NCBI RefSeq assembly: GCF_040712315.1 | Contig: NC_134013.1 | Location: 40,635,001-40,699,000, forward strand | From: Castanea sativa | Lineage: Eukaryota > Streptophyta > Magnoliopsida > Fagales > Fagaceae | DNA: 64,000 bases | Direction: 5' to 3' | The notes under the pieces: model-generated | Told to the model about the DNA's origin: nothing | Database searches by the model: none | Seen by the model: the letters and a program-made list of their open reading frames with translations, nothing else | Shown here: positions 19,341 through 30,755 of the stretch, one piece after another | How the letters are laid out: every line of letters starts with the position of its first letter | Numbering within the stretch: position 1 is the stretch's first letter | Made by a program: the position numbers and the translations under genes

Positions 19341-22300
19341 TTTTTCATTCAAGGTGTCCAAGAGAGCCTTACGGTGCTTTTGAGAGGCCATGAGCATGCC
19401 CCATACAAACACATGATCTTGGGTTTTCTTCAATTTCATCAAGACACTATCCTCTTCTTCTTTATCTTCTTTTCCCTTAGGTTCTATGGGCTTGGATCCT
19501 TCCCCTAGATCCCTACCAAGATGACCCTTTTCGAAAAAGGATGGCTTGTAGTGCTTCCCACTCCTAGTGATATTTGCTACATTTTCCTCGAAAAACCTTT
19601 TCTTCGAAAATCTTTTCTCCAATTCCTTCACTCCTTTGGTAAGTATTCCCCATATTGTTACTGCCTCCTTCAAGGCCTCATATTCTTCATCCCATATCCC
19701 TGGAACTTCTATGGCATTGACATTGACATTTGTGGTCCTATTCAACTTCATCTATTTGCACCCAATTTTGATACCGAGGGGGAGCCTTACAGTAATTAGG
19801 CAAATGGTTTTTTCTAATGTTAGGTTTGGTGATGATGTTTGGATTTGAGAGGGTTCCATTGTTTATGAGGTCTTGTATCTTGTGTTTGAGGTGGAACAAA
19901 TTGTCGATTTTGTGGCTAGATTTTTGGTGGTAGCGGCAATATTCATTGAGGTTCCAAGAGGGAGGTATGGGATTAGGCATGGGTGTAGGGTCTAAAGGCT
20001 TGATGAATCCTTTGGAGGATAGGTTTTCATATGCTTGGGCGAGGATCATTCTTAGGTCGAAGAATTTTCGACGACCTTTCTTTGGGTAGGCCAGTGTTGA
20101 TTGAGGTTGTTAGGGTTTGTGCCCTAAAATCCAATTTATTGGCATGTCATGATTAATTATATGAGACTATTTATAAATGAACTAATGAGACATTATCATA
20201 GTTCATGAGATGCATTGTATATGGTTTATGTGAAAAGTCACAGAAGATGTAAATTACAAGTTCCTTGTAAACTCAAAATGTAGTTTGTAGTCGGTGATGA
20301 AATTGGGTGTTTCATCTGCGAAGACTATAACACATCAACTAAGATGATTTATCTTGATCATGGAAGTGGAGACTTCTAGTTGATGTGTTGATGTGTCTTA
20401 AGAGTTAAGACATATTGAACTGGACCGCTGTGAGATTAATTATTCAATCAACAACTGTAACTTGAATAATTAATCTCACGACTTCTAATTTCATAGACTC
20501 TCAATCCTGAGAGGGTAGTGAACTTAATCATGAAATGTAGGTTACTTTGATATATCAGGATTGAGATCTAATATTTACGGTTAAAATCTCAGTATGTTGG
20601 GTAACCACACATAGTATTGAGGGAACACATATTCTCAAGATGAAATCCATAATCTCTTTTAGTAGAAACATGAAATATCCTCTTGATATAAGTTTAATGG
20701 GAACTGGTTATTTAGGGCGCCTACTTTAGTAAGGAGTTACTAAAGCTTATATTTATTGAAATTGGATTTCAATAAATGTGAATAACTAAAAGATTAAACC
20801 GGGTACTCAAGGATAAAATAGTTGTTTACAAAGTGACAGTTTACTATGACTTTGTTCACTATGGATATTTCATGGAGGGGTCAAATGATATTATTAGAGT
20901 CTTGAGATATAATTTATTAATAAGGCCTAGAGTGCAATTATATTTATATAGTGGTATTAAATATAATTAATGGTAACTTTGGACTTGTCAAGAGTTAACT
21001 AAAAAGTCCAAGGCCTATTGGAGCTAGAGTTTTATTTGTTCCCTTTTGGTCCCATCTCAAGCCACAAACTAAAGCCCAATTGGGTAGGCCAAAAGGCTAA
21101 CCCAATTAGATAATTAGTTAAGTATTAGGAGAAAAACATACAGAATTTTCATAAGATGGAAATGGTGTGTATGTGGGTGTAAGCCACTCTTATTCTCTCT
21201 TCAACACATACATGAAAACTGATTGAGAGACCACACTTCTTGGGCATCATGTGGAATTGAGATGAAGATTAAAGGTATTCTCAAGTCTTGGTTTTGAATT
21301 TTACTGCATCAAGGTACGCTTTCTATTTTTTGTTCTAGAATTCAAGGTTACATGTTATCTCTTATGAAAGAAGTAGATCCGTGATTGTTGCTTCCGTTGT
21401 GTGTTTTGTATAAGATACAAAACCAAATTTTCCAACAAAGGTATGATGACGCTTAAATTTACGGGATTGGGTGCTTTAGTGGTAGTCCCCCTTACATATG
21501 TCTTCTTGGTTAGAGGCTTGCTTTCCCCTTTCTCCAGTTTTCCATTATTGAGAGCATCTTTAATTCTTATCCCACAATCACATAATTCTCCAAATAAACT
21601 AATAGGTGATGACAAAAGCCTACTATTATAAACCAAAAGCAAGTTCTTGATGATCATGTTGATTTGGTATTTCTCATTTGGCCTATTGACCATTCTAGAC
21701 GTCTTTTTCTTCCATTTAGTCATGTATTCAAAAAACATCTCCCCTACGCCTTGTTTGGTAGTCTCGAAATCCCTTAGTCACATCAATCATGGTGTTAAAG
21801 ATGAATTGGTCCACAAACAACTCCATTAGCTCATTCCACAACTTGGTTTTGCTTGGATCAAGGCTATAGTACCACCTCGATGCACATCTCGTGAGTGAGA
21901 AAGGAAATGCAAGCAAAGTTTGCTTCTCATCTAGCCCTTTCATTTCCACAATGCTTCGGTATCTTCTTATGTGTTGCTTTGGATCCCCAGTCCCATAAAA
22001 TTTTTCAGCATCAGCGATCTTGAACTTGGGAGGCAATGCAATAGGAGCCTTTGAGCTTACTCCCCCCATGTTATATAGGTAGTCATCCATCCCTTATGCC
22101 TTACGGAAGGCAATTCGCATCTTCTCCATCTTTTCCCTCATAGCCATGGTTTCCGTGGTGAGCTTCTAAAATTGCTTGTTTCTTTCATACTCCTCTTTGT
22201 CTTTTTCATCCCATTCTTCATCTTCCTCCTCATCATCATGGATTTCCACATGTTTGGATTTCTTGAGCCTAGATTCTTCCAACCTATTGAGGTGTCCTCC

Positions 22301-22432
22301 TATTTTCTTAAGAGCTTCTCCATGTTCGTTCAAAGCCTTAAGGATCCTTTGTGCCATTAGGTCTTCTATGGAGGTAGCCATTGTCTCTTGTGGGTTTTCT
22401 TCTTCTTGGTATGTACCCTCTATCTTGATCAA
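19341..22432 (-). pseudogene. Tat-1 gag (split by a solo LTR)
   Basis: Starts MIKIEGTYQEEENPQETMAT at 22432, with an acidic coiled region (HDDEEEDEEWDEKDKEEYER). The retrotransposon gag core follows: IALPPKFKIADAEKFYGTGD, KQHIRRYRSIVEMKGL, SRWYYSLDPSKTKLWNELME and RMVNRPNEKYQINMIIKNLL. After APNPVNLSVIIP (21443) the frame is interrupted by the LTR and resumes at 20102 with PQSTLAYPKKG and LRMILAQAYENLSSKGFIKP. It then reads a zinc-knuckle variant, CRYHQKSSHKIDNLF, whose last Cys is lost. The acidic C-terminal part (19751-19341) leads into protease. Frameshifts occur near 22130 and 21738. Confidence 0.88.
20108..21437 (+). mobile_element. copia-X solo LTR, diverged subfamily, duplication GAGGT/AAGGT
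   Basis: From TGTTAGGGTTTGTGCCC to AATTTTCCAACA, 1330 bases. The flanks are GAGGT (20103-20107) and AAGGT (21438-21442); one base of the duplication has changed. Removing it restores the gag reading IIP-QSTLAYP. It aligns over its length with the other copia-X LTRs but is visibly more diverged, so it is an older or separate subfamily. Confidence 0.9.
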
Positions 22433-23412
22433 GCACCTTCCTTTCTCTCAAATCCAAATGGGAGTAAGGGCATGTTTTTTTGACTTTGGCAGTTCAATGA
22501 CGCTTGAAAAGAAGCCCCATTTTCATTGAATTCATGTCCTAATTAAAAGGTTCCCTTTACTTATTAGATGTTCTTAGAAAATTCTTAAGTTTATTTTAAT
22601 GGAGACCCAATTACAATATCATTCTCTTCCTTCTCATGGATCCTTGCTTCTTGTTTCATTGGGCTTGGTCCATTTACAATAAAGCTCTCATCTTTCTCTT
22701 GTGGGCTTTCATTAGAATATACTTAGGAATTTTCAACCCTTTGTCTCAAACTTGGGCCTACAATGTATTCATCAGCTTTGGGCTTTTCATTTTTATTCAT
22801 TATTTCATCACTTTTTCTTTTTCTTGAAATAACCCTCTGGCTAGAATATTTTGTGGCCTTCCTTTCAAAGTCTATGAAATTCTCATCATTTTGGGCGTAG
22901 GAATACAACAAAGAGACCCAAGCTTAGAGTGTTTCATTTTGGCTTTGAAGGATATTGGATGCTAAGTCCATAGCATACATGTTACCTTAGGCCCAAAATC
23001 CTCCTTTCCAAAAGGCATTTTGATTCGGGCCTACGATAGCAATTAGGTTACGGTCTTATGAACCTTTCAAGTTAAGATATACCTTTGGATTTAGGGACAA
23101 GCCTCTACATGTGAGAACTTATTTTCTTTTGTCCCACAACAATCTTAGGGTATACCATAACTTTAGGGCCATCTCTTCTGTTTTTATACCTTTTATTTGT
23201 CCTTTAGAATTAGGTGAATACATGGTATGTGGTTGAAAAAAACAAGAGATATATAAAGGGTGCCCTTCATGGTAGGATCTAGGATCTTTCTAGTTTGGGT
23301 AGGCTCCCTAAGGCTAAAGTGATGGATAAGTAGGTCACTCACATCTAGGTGGGCTATGATTCCAACCAAGGGCCTAAGTGGACCCCATAGTGGATTGGTA
23401 GCAAACCTTTAA
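22433..23412 (-). other. Tat-1 leader with a short upstream reading frame
   Basis: Matches the Tat-2 leader (44135-45190). The minus-strand frame 22911-22723 reads NDENFIDFERKATKYSSQRV, then EYIVGPSLRQRVENS. Tat-2 has NDEKFMDFERKAT near 44660 and LFMRQRVENL near 44800. A coding segment upstream of gag (gag N-terminal extension or ORF1) is therefore likely. The sequence stops at 23412, where it meets the tail of the third gypsy element; the 5' LTR and primer site are missing. Confidence 0.6.
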
Positions 23413-24310
23413 TGTACTTAAGGCCCTATTCAGATTACAAATGTTCCTTGGTTGGGGTAAAGGTCTTTCTTCCATATCCTCCAAGTAATAAGCCCCTATT
23501 CCAGCTACGTCCGTCACATGGTAGGGCCCTTCCCAATTTGGGGCGAGCTTCCCCGCACTCTAATCTTTCATATTCCCCACTACTTTCCACAAAACAAGGT
23601 CTCTTGCTACAAATTCCCTAGGCTTTACATTCCTGTTATACCCCTAGGCCAACTTCAATTGATAATCAGCATGTCGGACGGATACCATGTCTCATCTTTC
23701 CTCCAAGGAGTCTAAATTCCCGACCATTCGAGCGTCATTATTGCTTCGCGAGAAGTCTGCAACTCTCATGCTTGATAAGTTGATCTCAATTGGTATTACT
23801 GCCTCTACTCCATACGTCATGGAGAAAGGGAGTCTCACTCGTTGACCTCCTCGATGTGGTTCAGTAAGCCCACAAAGGCAATTTCCTTTCGCCCCTTCCA
23901 GTCGTTTCTTCAAACCATTCACTATTGTCTTATTTGTTGCTTATGCCTATCCATTGCTCTGGGGATAAGCCAGTGACGAATACCTGTTAATTATTCCTAG
24001 ATTACTATAGTTCGGAAGGCTTTACTATCAAATTGCAGTCCATTATTTGAGATCAGAACCTAGGGTACCCCAAACCTTGTGACAATGTTCTTTCACACAA
24101 ATTTCTTCATATCTACATCACCAAGGCTTTGACTTCCACCCATTTTGTGAAATAATTGGTAGCAACCAACACAAACCTCCTATTTCTCGTCACTCGAGGG
24201 AATGGTTTGATTATTCTAGACCCCATTGTGCGAAGGGCCAAGGGCTAGTGACCAAGTTTAGATTTTTGCCCGGTTGATGAATGATTGGTGCATGTCTCTA
24301 GCATTGGTCA
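23413..24310 (-). pseudogene. Integrase of the third gypsy element
   Basis: Read on the minus strand: RHAPIIHQPGKNLN (after the CDQC zinc site, 24290), SPWPFAQWGL, a degraded core with the ISDNG-equivalent near 24040, NGLKKRLEGAKGN, PFSMTYGVEAVIPIEINLSS, RNVKPREFVARDLVLWKVVG and KLAPNWEGPYHVTDVAGIGA. The GPY/F C-terminal module is thus complete, while the catalytic core is frameshifted repeatedly. Confidence 0.85.
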
Positions 24311-24317
24311 AATGTTT

Positions 24318-24590
24318 TAGGCGAAAATGCATTTTTGGTCCCTACATTTTGGGTCAATTTCCATTTTGGTCCAAAAATTGATTTCGTTACTAATGTCGTC
24401 CTTAAAAAAAGAAAATAATTTTAAAAATGGTCCTTGTCGTCAGCCAACCAACGGAAAAATCCTACGCGTCTAAAAGAATGCCCTGCTTGCTGACATGGCG
24501 CTGACATGGCCATTAAAATATTATTGAAAAAAGATTATTTGGCATTTTTAAATGCCATGTTAGCATTTAAATTAATATAAGGCAATATTC
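24318..24590. other. Unidentified AT-rich insert replacing RT and RNase H
   Basis: Between protease and integrase there are only about 270 bases, starting AAAATGCATTTTTGGTCCCT in + orientation and containing AAATGCCATGTTAGCATTT, an imperfect inverted repeat. It is unrelated to pol. It may be the scar of a DNA transposon insertion plus deletion of about 2 kb. I found no clear duplication at its ends. Confidence 0.45.
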
Positions 24591-24818
24591 GTACTTGAAC
24601 CAATTCCTTCGCATTGTTTACCCTTGATAGGCTCTCGGTGCCCTGTAATTGCTATAACTGCTTTGTTTCAACTTGCTCCTTCTACTTAATCTCATGATTT
24701 ATTGTGGCCACCAAGCACTGTCTTGCTACCTTTTGGTTAGTTCGGACCACAGCAACCCCATCTTCAGTAGGGAATTTGATCTTTCGGTACAACGTAGAAG
24801 GCACTGCCCCCATAGCAT
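24591..24818 (-). pseudogene. Protease C-terminal part, third gypsy element
   Basis: Minus strand: NAMGAVPSTLYRKIKFPTED, then VVRTNQKVARQCLVATINHE. It continues the protease frame that breaks at 28820 on the far side of the hAT (GPPWAHAM then MGAVPS), proving the hAT split this gene. Stops follow in the linker (24700-24600). Confidence 0.85.
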
Positions 24819-27800
24819 TAGACATGGCAATACGGGTCAGAATTGTTTGACCCAACCCGACCCGACTCGAAAAATACTAGACCCGAGCCCCATTTTTTTC
24901 AGGTCAACCCGACCTGACCCAGATAACCCGTGACTCGACCCGTTAAAAAAATATTTAAATTACGTCTTGATACTAGGTGCATAAAGCACCTAAGTACCAA
25001 AACTAGTAATCAAATGATTCAATTATGATCATATAAAATTATAAACAACTAAACAATTGAAAAAAAAAAAAATTGTCATGACATGAGAGAATAGAGATTC
25101 ATCATTCATGACAACATTGAAAAGACAATTCACAACATCAACACTCCAACAGGCAATAGGTCCAACATGTTACACAAGGCTGTGCCTGTCACAACCATTA
25201 AAAAAAAAAAAAATCTCATTCAATGGTCAATGCTTGCTAGCTGTAGTCCATTTTCGGATTTTCCAAAGCCAAAGAGGCAAGATACAAAATGACAAAATGC
25301 ACAATACCATTAATCAATTATACAAAGTTACAAACTTGAAAGTTTAAGTTCCTCAGTTCAGTAATTCAGCTTTACTCTTTTAGGCTTTCTTGGTTTCTCA
25401 GTTTTCTCTTGTGCCTCCGGCCTGCCCTTCTTCACACATTCGGCATTCCACAGTTTTTTTTTTGTTTTTTTTTTTCTTTTTGTTTTTTTGTTTCACACAA
25501 AACAATCAAAGCTTGAGCCTCTGCCTTTCTCCATTGCTCTGCTTTCTCACTTCTCTCAGTTCTCTGTCTCTCGCCACCCACAGGCCGCACGGCCTACACA
25601 GCTGCTGACCTATTTAAGAGGAGCACAACCACAAATCATCAACTATGGTGAAGGTAAGTTAAATCATTTTCATCATTCTCTTATATCCCTAAATGTTTTT
25701 AGTTTTTGGATTGATTTTTTAATATTATGAATTTATGATTTAGCAATAATAATATAGTATATTGCTCTGCCTCTGCTAACATTATATTTAATTGTTTGTG
25801 TGTTTGATTGTTGAATGAATGTGTCATTTGGATGAATGTGCCATCAAATATAGTATACTGCTCTGCCTCTACTCTGCCTCTGTGTCATTTGGATGAATGT
25901 CTTATGTAATTATGTTCACAGTTTCTTTAGATGCTTTAAGTAGACTAGAATTTTAATTTTAATTATATATTTTGCTTTGATAATTAGAGTATATCGGCTT
26001 TTCTGGCTATAAATTTGGAAATTGATGATGATACTACAATTATGGATACTTCTACTAATCCTTCTCCATCTTTAAGAGTTAATTCAAAATCAAAGTTTAA
26101 GAAACCAAAAAGAGTTCCAGGGAAAAATAAAGAGGAAAAACATTACACTTCTATCGTTTGGACTGAATTTGTGAAATTGCCTATTAATGAAGACGGGATA
26201 AGTAAGGCTACTTGTCAATGGTGTGGGAAATTTTTTTTGGCGGATAGTCATCATGGAACATCAAACTTGCATTGCCATCTTCTCAAGTGCCTAAAACGAA
26301 ATGAAGTAAAACAAGATGGTGAAGAAGAGGGTAGGGTGTCACAATTACAAAACAAGATAATTCAAGAAGAGTTTCATGAGATGTTAACGGAGGATATTAT
26401 TAAACATAATTTACCATTTAGCTTTGTTGAGTATGGGGGCATTAGAAAAGTTTTTAGCTATCTAAATTCAGATGTTAAAAATATTTCTAGGAATACTTCA
26501 AAAGCTGATGTTCTAAACTTTACAAGAAAGGGAAGGATGATGTTAGAAATAAATTGAAATCAATTCCTGGTAGAATATGTTTGACTTCGGATTTATGGAC
26601 CTTTGTTACAAGTGAGAGATATATTTGTCTTACGGCACATTATGTGGATGAGAATTGGGAATTGAAAAATATTATCTTGAATTTTTGTCATATGCCACCT
26701 CCACACACGGGAACTCTTTTAACGGAGAAAATTTTAAGCTTCTTGGAAGAATGGGGTATTGAGAAGAAAATATTTTCCATTACTTTAGATAATGCATCTA
26801 ATAATGATAATTGCCAAGATTTCATAAAGAAAAAGCTTAATGAGGGGGGTTTATTGTTATGTGATGGTATCTTTTTTCATGTGCGTTGTGGTGCTCATAT
26901 ATTGAATCTTATTGTTCAAGAGGGATTGAAAGTAATAGATGACTCGGTGATTAAGACTCGAGAAACTATGAAATATCTTAAAGGATCAGAGAGTAAAATG
27001 TGCAGATTTGAAGAATGTGCCAAGATAGTTGGTATAAAGAGAACAAAGGGTTTACGTTTAGATATGTGTACAAAATGGAATGCAACATATGACATGATCG
27101 ACAGTGCTATGAGATATCGTTCTGTGTTGAACCATTTAGCAGAGGAAGATGCTAATTTCAAGCATTGTCCATCAAGGGATGAATGGAATAGAGTTGAAAG
27201 GATAACTTGGTTTTTGAAACCTTTCAATGACATTACAACCTATTTTTTGGAACTGATTACCCTACAACAAATCTATATTTTCAAGGAGTGTCTCAAATTG
27301 AATTGCTCTTACTTGAAGAAATGGAGAGCCAAGAATAATTTATCAGTAATATGGCAGAATGGATGAAAGTTAAATTTGACAAATATTGGGATTGTTATAG
27401 TGTGGTGCTAGCTTGTGCCATTGCTCTTGATCCAAGGTATAAGTTGGATTATGTGGACTATATTTTCAAGAAAATAGAGCCAATTACACACATTGCTGAA
27501 ATGAAGGTGGAGAGCATTGAGACTACATTGTATAAGCTTTTTTCAGAATATGAATGCCCCAAGCCTATGGCCACTGTTTCATCTTTCGTTGGGAGTTCTA
27601 GTCATACTAGCGGTGCTGTGGATGATCCTGATGATGATGGAGATAAGGAAGATGATGAAAGTGAATTGCATTTTGTTTGGTATATGTTGTGCTATGTTTT
27701 TTTAATAATAAAGATTGTAATGTTGTGTGGTATTATTTTTCATTGCAATTTTTTTTAATGATTAGGAATTTGATCATTATGAAAGTGGTCGTGGTACCAA

Positions 27801-28811
27801 AATAAAAAAAATCTCAGTCGGACTTGTATTTAGAAGAGCCTAGACTTAAACAAAAGCAAAATTCAAAGTTGGAAGTTCTCTCTTGGTGGAAAGAGCATTA
27901 CAATCGGTTTCCAGAGCTCTCTTTAATGGCACGGGATCTCATGAGCATTCCAATAACCACTGTTGCTTCTGAATCAAGTTTTAGCATTGGGAAAAAAAGT
28001 TCTTACTCTGTATCGATCACGTCTTTTACCTAAGAATGTGGAAGCTACGTTGTGTACTAAAAGTTGGCTATAAGGATTTCAAGGTAATTTAATTTTTTTA
28101 CAGTAATAATTATACAATTTTAATTCTTTATTGATTTGCTTTCATGGTACATTAAGTTATATTAAAATATTTTATTGTAGATGAAGATGTTGACGAAATT
28201 GGCCAACTTGAGCTACAATTTGCAAGTATGAATATTTGCAGTGCTAAATCTGCTACCAACTTTGAGTAGATTGAGATTGAGGTGTAATTCTTATAAAATA
28301 TTTACTTATTCTTCTTTACTTAATATGTTATGTTTATTTTTAAATCTTTTTTTGTTTAGTTTATCTTTCTAAGTAATCTAACTTTACTATTATTTTAAAT
28401 GTAACAGGAACATGTGCACTTCAGAAGACCGATAACTTGCTACTTTGCTGGCTTACTTGTTTTGTTTGTTTTAAGATCTATTTCTTTTTGAAGATGTAAA
28501 CTTGTAATTATATGTATTTTGATAGTGAACTATTAACATTGAAGACTTTTTCCATCATGAATTTATGACTATAAATAATTTTTGTCATGCTCAAGACTGT
28601 CAGAATTGGAAGGATATTAACAAGTGGCATTAAGTGCAATTTATTTGCTTAATTGATTTTATTCATTCTCTCTAAACAGGTTGTCATTGATTTGTTTTTG
28701 TAATTGGAAAAAAAAAAAACTTGTTTGAAAAATATGGGTCAACCTGACCTACAACCCAATTGACTCGTAACCCGATTGACCCGACACGACTCGCTCGTTT
28801 TGTCACGTCTA
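24819..28811 (+). mobile_element. Ac-like hAT transposon, near full length, 8-bp duplication CATAGCAT
   Basis: 3993 bases. Flanked by CATAGCAT at 24811-24818 and 28812-28819. Left end TAGACATGGCAATACGG; right end on the opposite strand TAGACGTGACAAAACGAG. Many GACCCG/CCCGAC repeats lie within 150 bases of both ends (24850-24960, 28735-28800), like the transposase-binding subterminal repeats of Ac-type elements. It encodes a decayed transposase and inserted into the protease of the third gypsy element. Confidence 0.95.
25645..28269 (+). pseudogene. hAT transposase (BED finger, RNase H-like core, dimerisation domain)
   Basis: Exon 1 is ATGGTGAAG (25645-25653) with a GTAAGT donor; the acceptor is at 25987. 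Exon 2 holds a BED finger (CQWCGKFFLADSHHGTSNLH, then CHLLKC), LYKKGKDD, RICLTSDLW (first Asp), FSITLDNASNND (second Asp), FHVRCGAHILNLIVQEGL and KWNATYDMI, then AIALDPRYKLDYV. An intron of about 90 bases ends at TTAG near 27763. EHYNRFPELSLMARDLMSIP, then TVASESSFS, is the C-terminal dimerisation block, followed by DEDVDEIGQLELQF and TAG at 28269. Frameshifts near 26516, 27345, 27810 and 27995 and a stop at 28071 inactivate it. Confidence 0.92.
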
Positions 28812-28819
28812 CATAGCAT

Positions 28820-29234
28820 GAGCCCAAGGAGGTCCCAAAATCACAGTTTATGGTGAAAAGACATTAACCACTATGAAATATACCTCAACCTCCTTTCCCT
28901 CGATTACTACAGAGAGTTTTATCTGCCCTTCGGGCACTACTACTTTCCCATCAAATCCCACTAGCAGTGTGTCATACTTACTAAAATTCTCTAGTTTCAA
29001 CCCTAGCCCCTTATATAGATTAGGATACATGATCTCAGCCCTACTCCTTTGATCTATCATGACTCTCTCCACTAAAAATCTACCAATCTGCAAAGTCACC
29101 ACCAAGGCATCATCATATGGCTGGAATTTTCCTTCCAAATCTGCTTCACCAAAAATGATCGGGATCGAAATCCTCCTGAGCTTCTTCTCAGGTCGGTCCA
29201 TGGCCTCTGCCTCAGATGGGGTCACTACACTCAA
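28820..29234 (-). pseudogene. Aspartic protease N-terminal part, third gypsy element
   Basis: Minus strand: ISIPIIFGEADLEGKFQPYD, LVVTLQIGRFLVERVMIDQR (catalytic Asp; the usual D-x-G now reads DQR), EIMYPNLYKGLGL and GFDGKVVVPEGQIKLSVVIE. One stop at about 28847 precedes TVILGPPWAHAM at the hAT insertion site. Confidence 0.85.
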
Positions 29235-29891
29235 TATGTCCTTCTAATGGCTCACACTTATTCCAATGGAGGTTGCATGAATGACCTCATTAATTACCAG
29301 TGGTGGGGGAAGTGGGTTGTTACTTCGGCTTCCCAAGCCCTGGCTTGCACTTACCCCTCCTTGGCCGACCACAACTTCCTTCAAATGCCCTACCTTTACA
29401 AGCTACTCCAAGTGGTCCTTCAACACACGACACTGCTCGGTAGTATGACCTTTCTCTCTATGGTAAGTACAATATAAGCTCTGATTCCTTCTAGTCGGGT
29501 CCCCACCCATCTTCCCCGACCATCGAAAGTAAAGTTCATTCTTGATGCGCTCGACGATCTTATACATAGGCTCCTTAAACGTCACATTAACTCCCTCAGT
29601 TCACTGCATCAAGTCCATACTCGGGACCCCTTGGTTCCCTCCTAGTTCTCTGCTGAAACCTCTCGGGACGATAATCTTTGTTGTATTGTGAAGAGGTCTG
29701 GGCTTTGCCTTTGCCCTATAGCTTGTCGTCTTCCAATCTCTTATACTCCTCAATCCTTTTCATAAGCTGGTGCATGTTCTCGGGGGGATCCATAGTTAGA
29801 GAGTCCCTTAGTTCTGACTCTTAGGGGAGCCTAAACAGGAAGGTATTGGCGGCTACCTGCTCATTCCCCCTACTATCTTATTATATAACTC
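29235..29891 (-). pseudogene. Gag nucleocapsid region, third gypsy element
   Basis: Minus strand 29585-29403 encodes FKEPMYKIVERIKNELYFRW and a knuckle-like CTYHREKGHTTEQCRVLKDH (C-X2-H-X4-H-X4-C). The remainder to 29891 is the continuation of gag with several stops. Confidence 0.75.
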
Positions 29892-30676
29892 CTAGTACCT
29901 ATTTGCATAAGATCGGAGGGTCTCCCCACTCCTCATGGACAACAATGCATTGATCGGTTGAGGAACCTTGCTGCATGTTATGAATCGTGCCCTGAACACC
30001 TGCATAACCTCCCCAAAATTGTGAATAGAGCCTTTTCGTAAACGATTAAACCACCTCATTTCCATTGGCTCGAGGCTACACGAGAACACCTTGCATATCA
30101 AACCATTGTTTTGGGAATAAAGTGACATTATCTGAATATAGTAACTTACATGCTCCATCAGATTGGTTTTTCCGTCATAAATGGTAAACGGAGGGTCAGT
30201 GAAATGCCTCGGCATTTCCATACGCTCTATTTCATTGAAAAAGGGTGAATGGGCAACTCTCCTAAATGCCCAGCTCATGGTGTCCAATACGGCATTATGA
30301 TGCTCGTGCCTATCATGATAGGGGGATTCATGACGATGCCCCATGGTTTTGTGAGATCTGTCCCTTGACCGACGCAAACCGCCAGTAGACGAGTCCTCAT
30401 GGTCCCTTCTACGACGTCGGCCTCTCAACTCAATCTCCAGATCCTTAACGTGCTTTCGTAAATTCTCCAGCTCTCGTTCTTAATCACTGCAATGAGACTG
30501 GTCGGGGATATAAGACAGGGTTTGTTCCCCTTGGGAAGACCCCTTGTAAGAATCATGTCTGGTCTAACACCTTTCTTGCATATGCTATTGTTCCCTTCTA
30601 CGCTCCCTTTCCAGCCTCTTATGACCCCTTGAGGAAGCTCTCGAATGATTTCCTCCAACTGAGCCTTCATTGGCAT
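29892..30676 (-). pseudogene. Gag of the third gypsy element
   Basis: Starts near 30676 (MPMKAQLEEIIRELPQGVIR) and, after a frameshift, reads an Arg/His/Asp-rich region. The retrotransposon gag domain follows: AFRRVAHSPFFNEIERMEMP, FTIYDGKTNLMEHVSYYIQI, LICKVFSCSLEPMEMRWFNR, then FRARFITCSKVPQPINALLS, GETLRSYANRY. The W and arrangement are standard for plant Tat-type gag. Confidence 0.88.
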
Positions 30677-30732
30677 GCGGACCCTCCATATTTGGACGAT
30701 ATCAAGCTACCTCGAAGCCTCTACTTGAGTAG

Positions 30733-30751
30733 GATCCCATAAATGGCGTCA
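30733..30751 (-). other. Primer-binding site of the third gypsy element
   Basis: Minus strand TGACGCCATTTATGGGATC resembles the TGGCGCC(A/G)TCTGTGGGA primer site common in plant gypsy elements; an apparent intact version lies at 61046-61064. Three or four substitutions suggest age. It is correctly placed between the LTR and gag. Confidence 0.6.
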
Positions 30752-30755
30752 ATTA

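Larger units (their letters stand above)
1755..23412 (-). mobile_element. Tat-1: Ty3/gypsy Tat-type retrotransposon, 5'-truncated
   Basis: Read right to left: leader (23412-22433), gag, protease, G-patch-like segment, RT, RNase H, archaeal-like RNase H, integrase, then about 8 kb with two antisense genes, a minisatellite, a polypurine tract and a 3' LTR fragment. Two RNase H modules plus antisense genes downstream of pol point to the Tat group (Tat/Ogre/Retand/Grande relatives). It is interrupted by copia-X insertions at 20108-21437, 9947-15015 and 4970-6207. At its right end it is joined to the third gypsy element without an LTR. All coding parts have stops or frameshifts, so it is a dead copy. 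Confidence 0.85.

Noticed and set aside
25381..25620. Independent gene in the CT-rich region before the hAT transposase
   Set aside because: It lies inside the hAT element upstream of its exon 1 and most likely is its promoter and leader.
26916..27233. 105-codon minus-strand frame
   Set aside because: It is the shadow of the hAT transposase frame on the plus strand.
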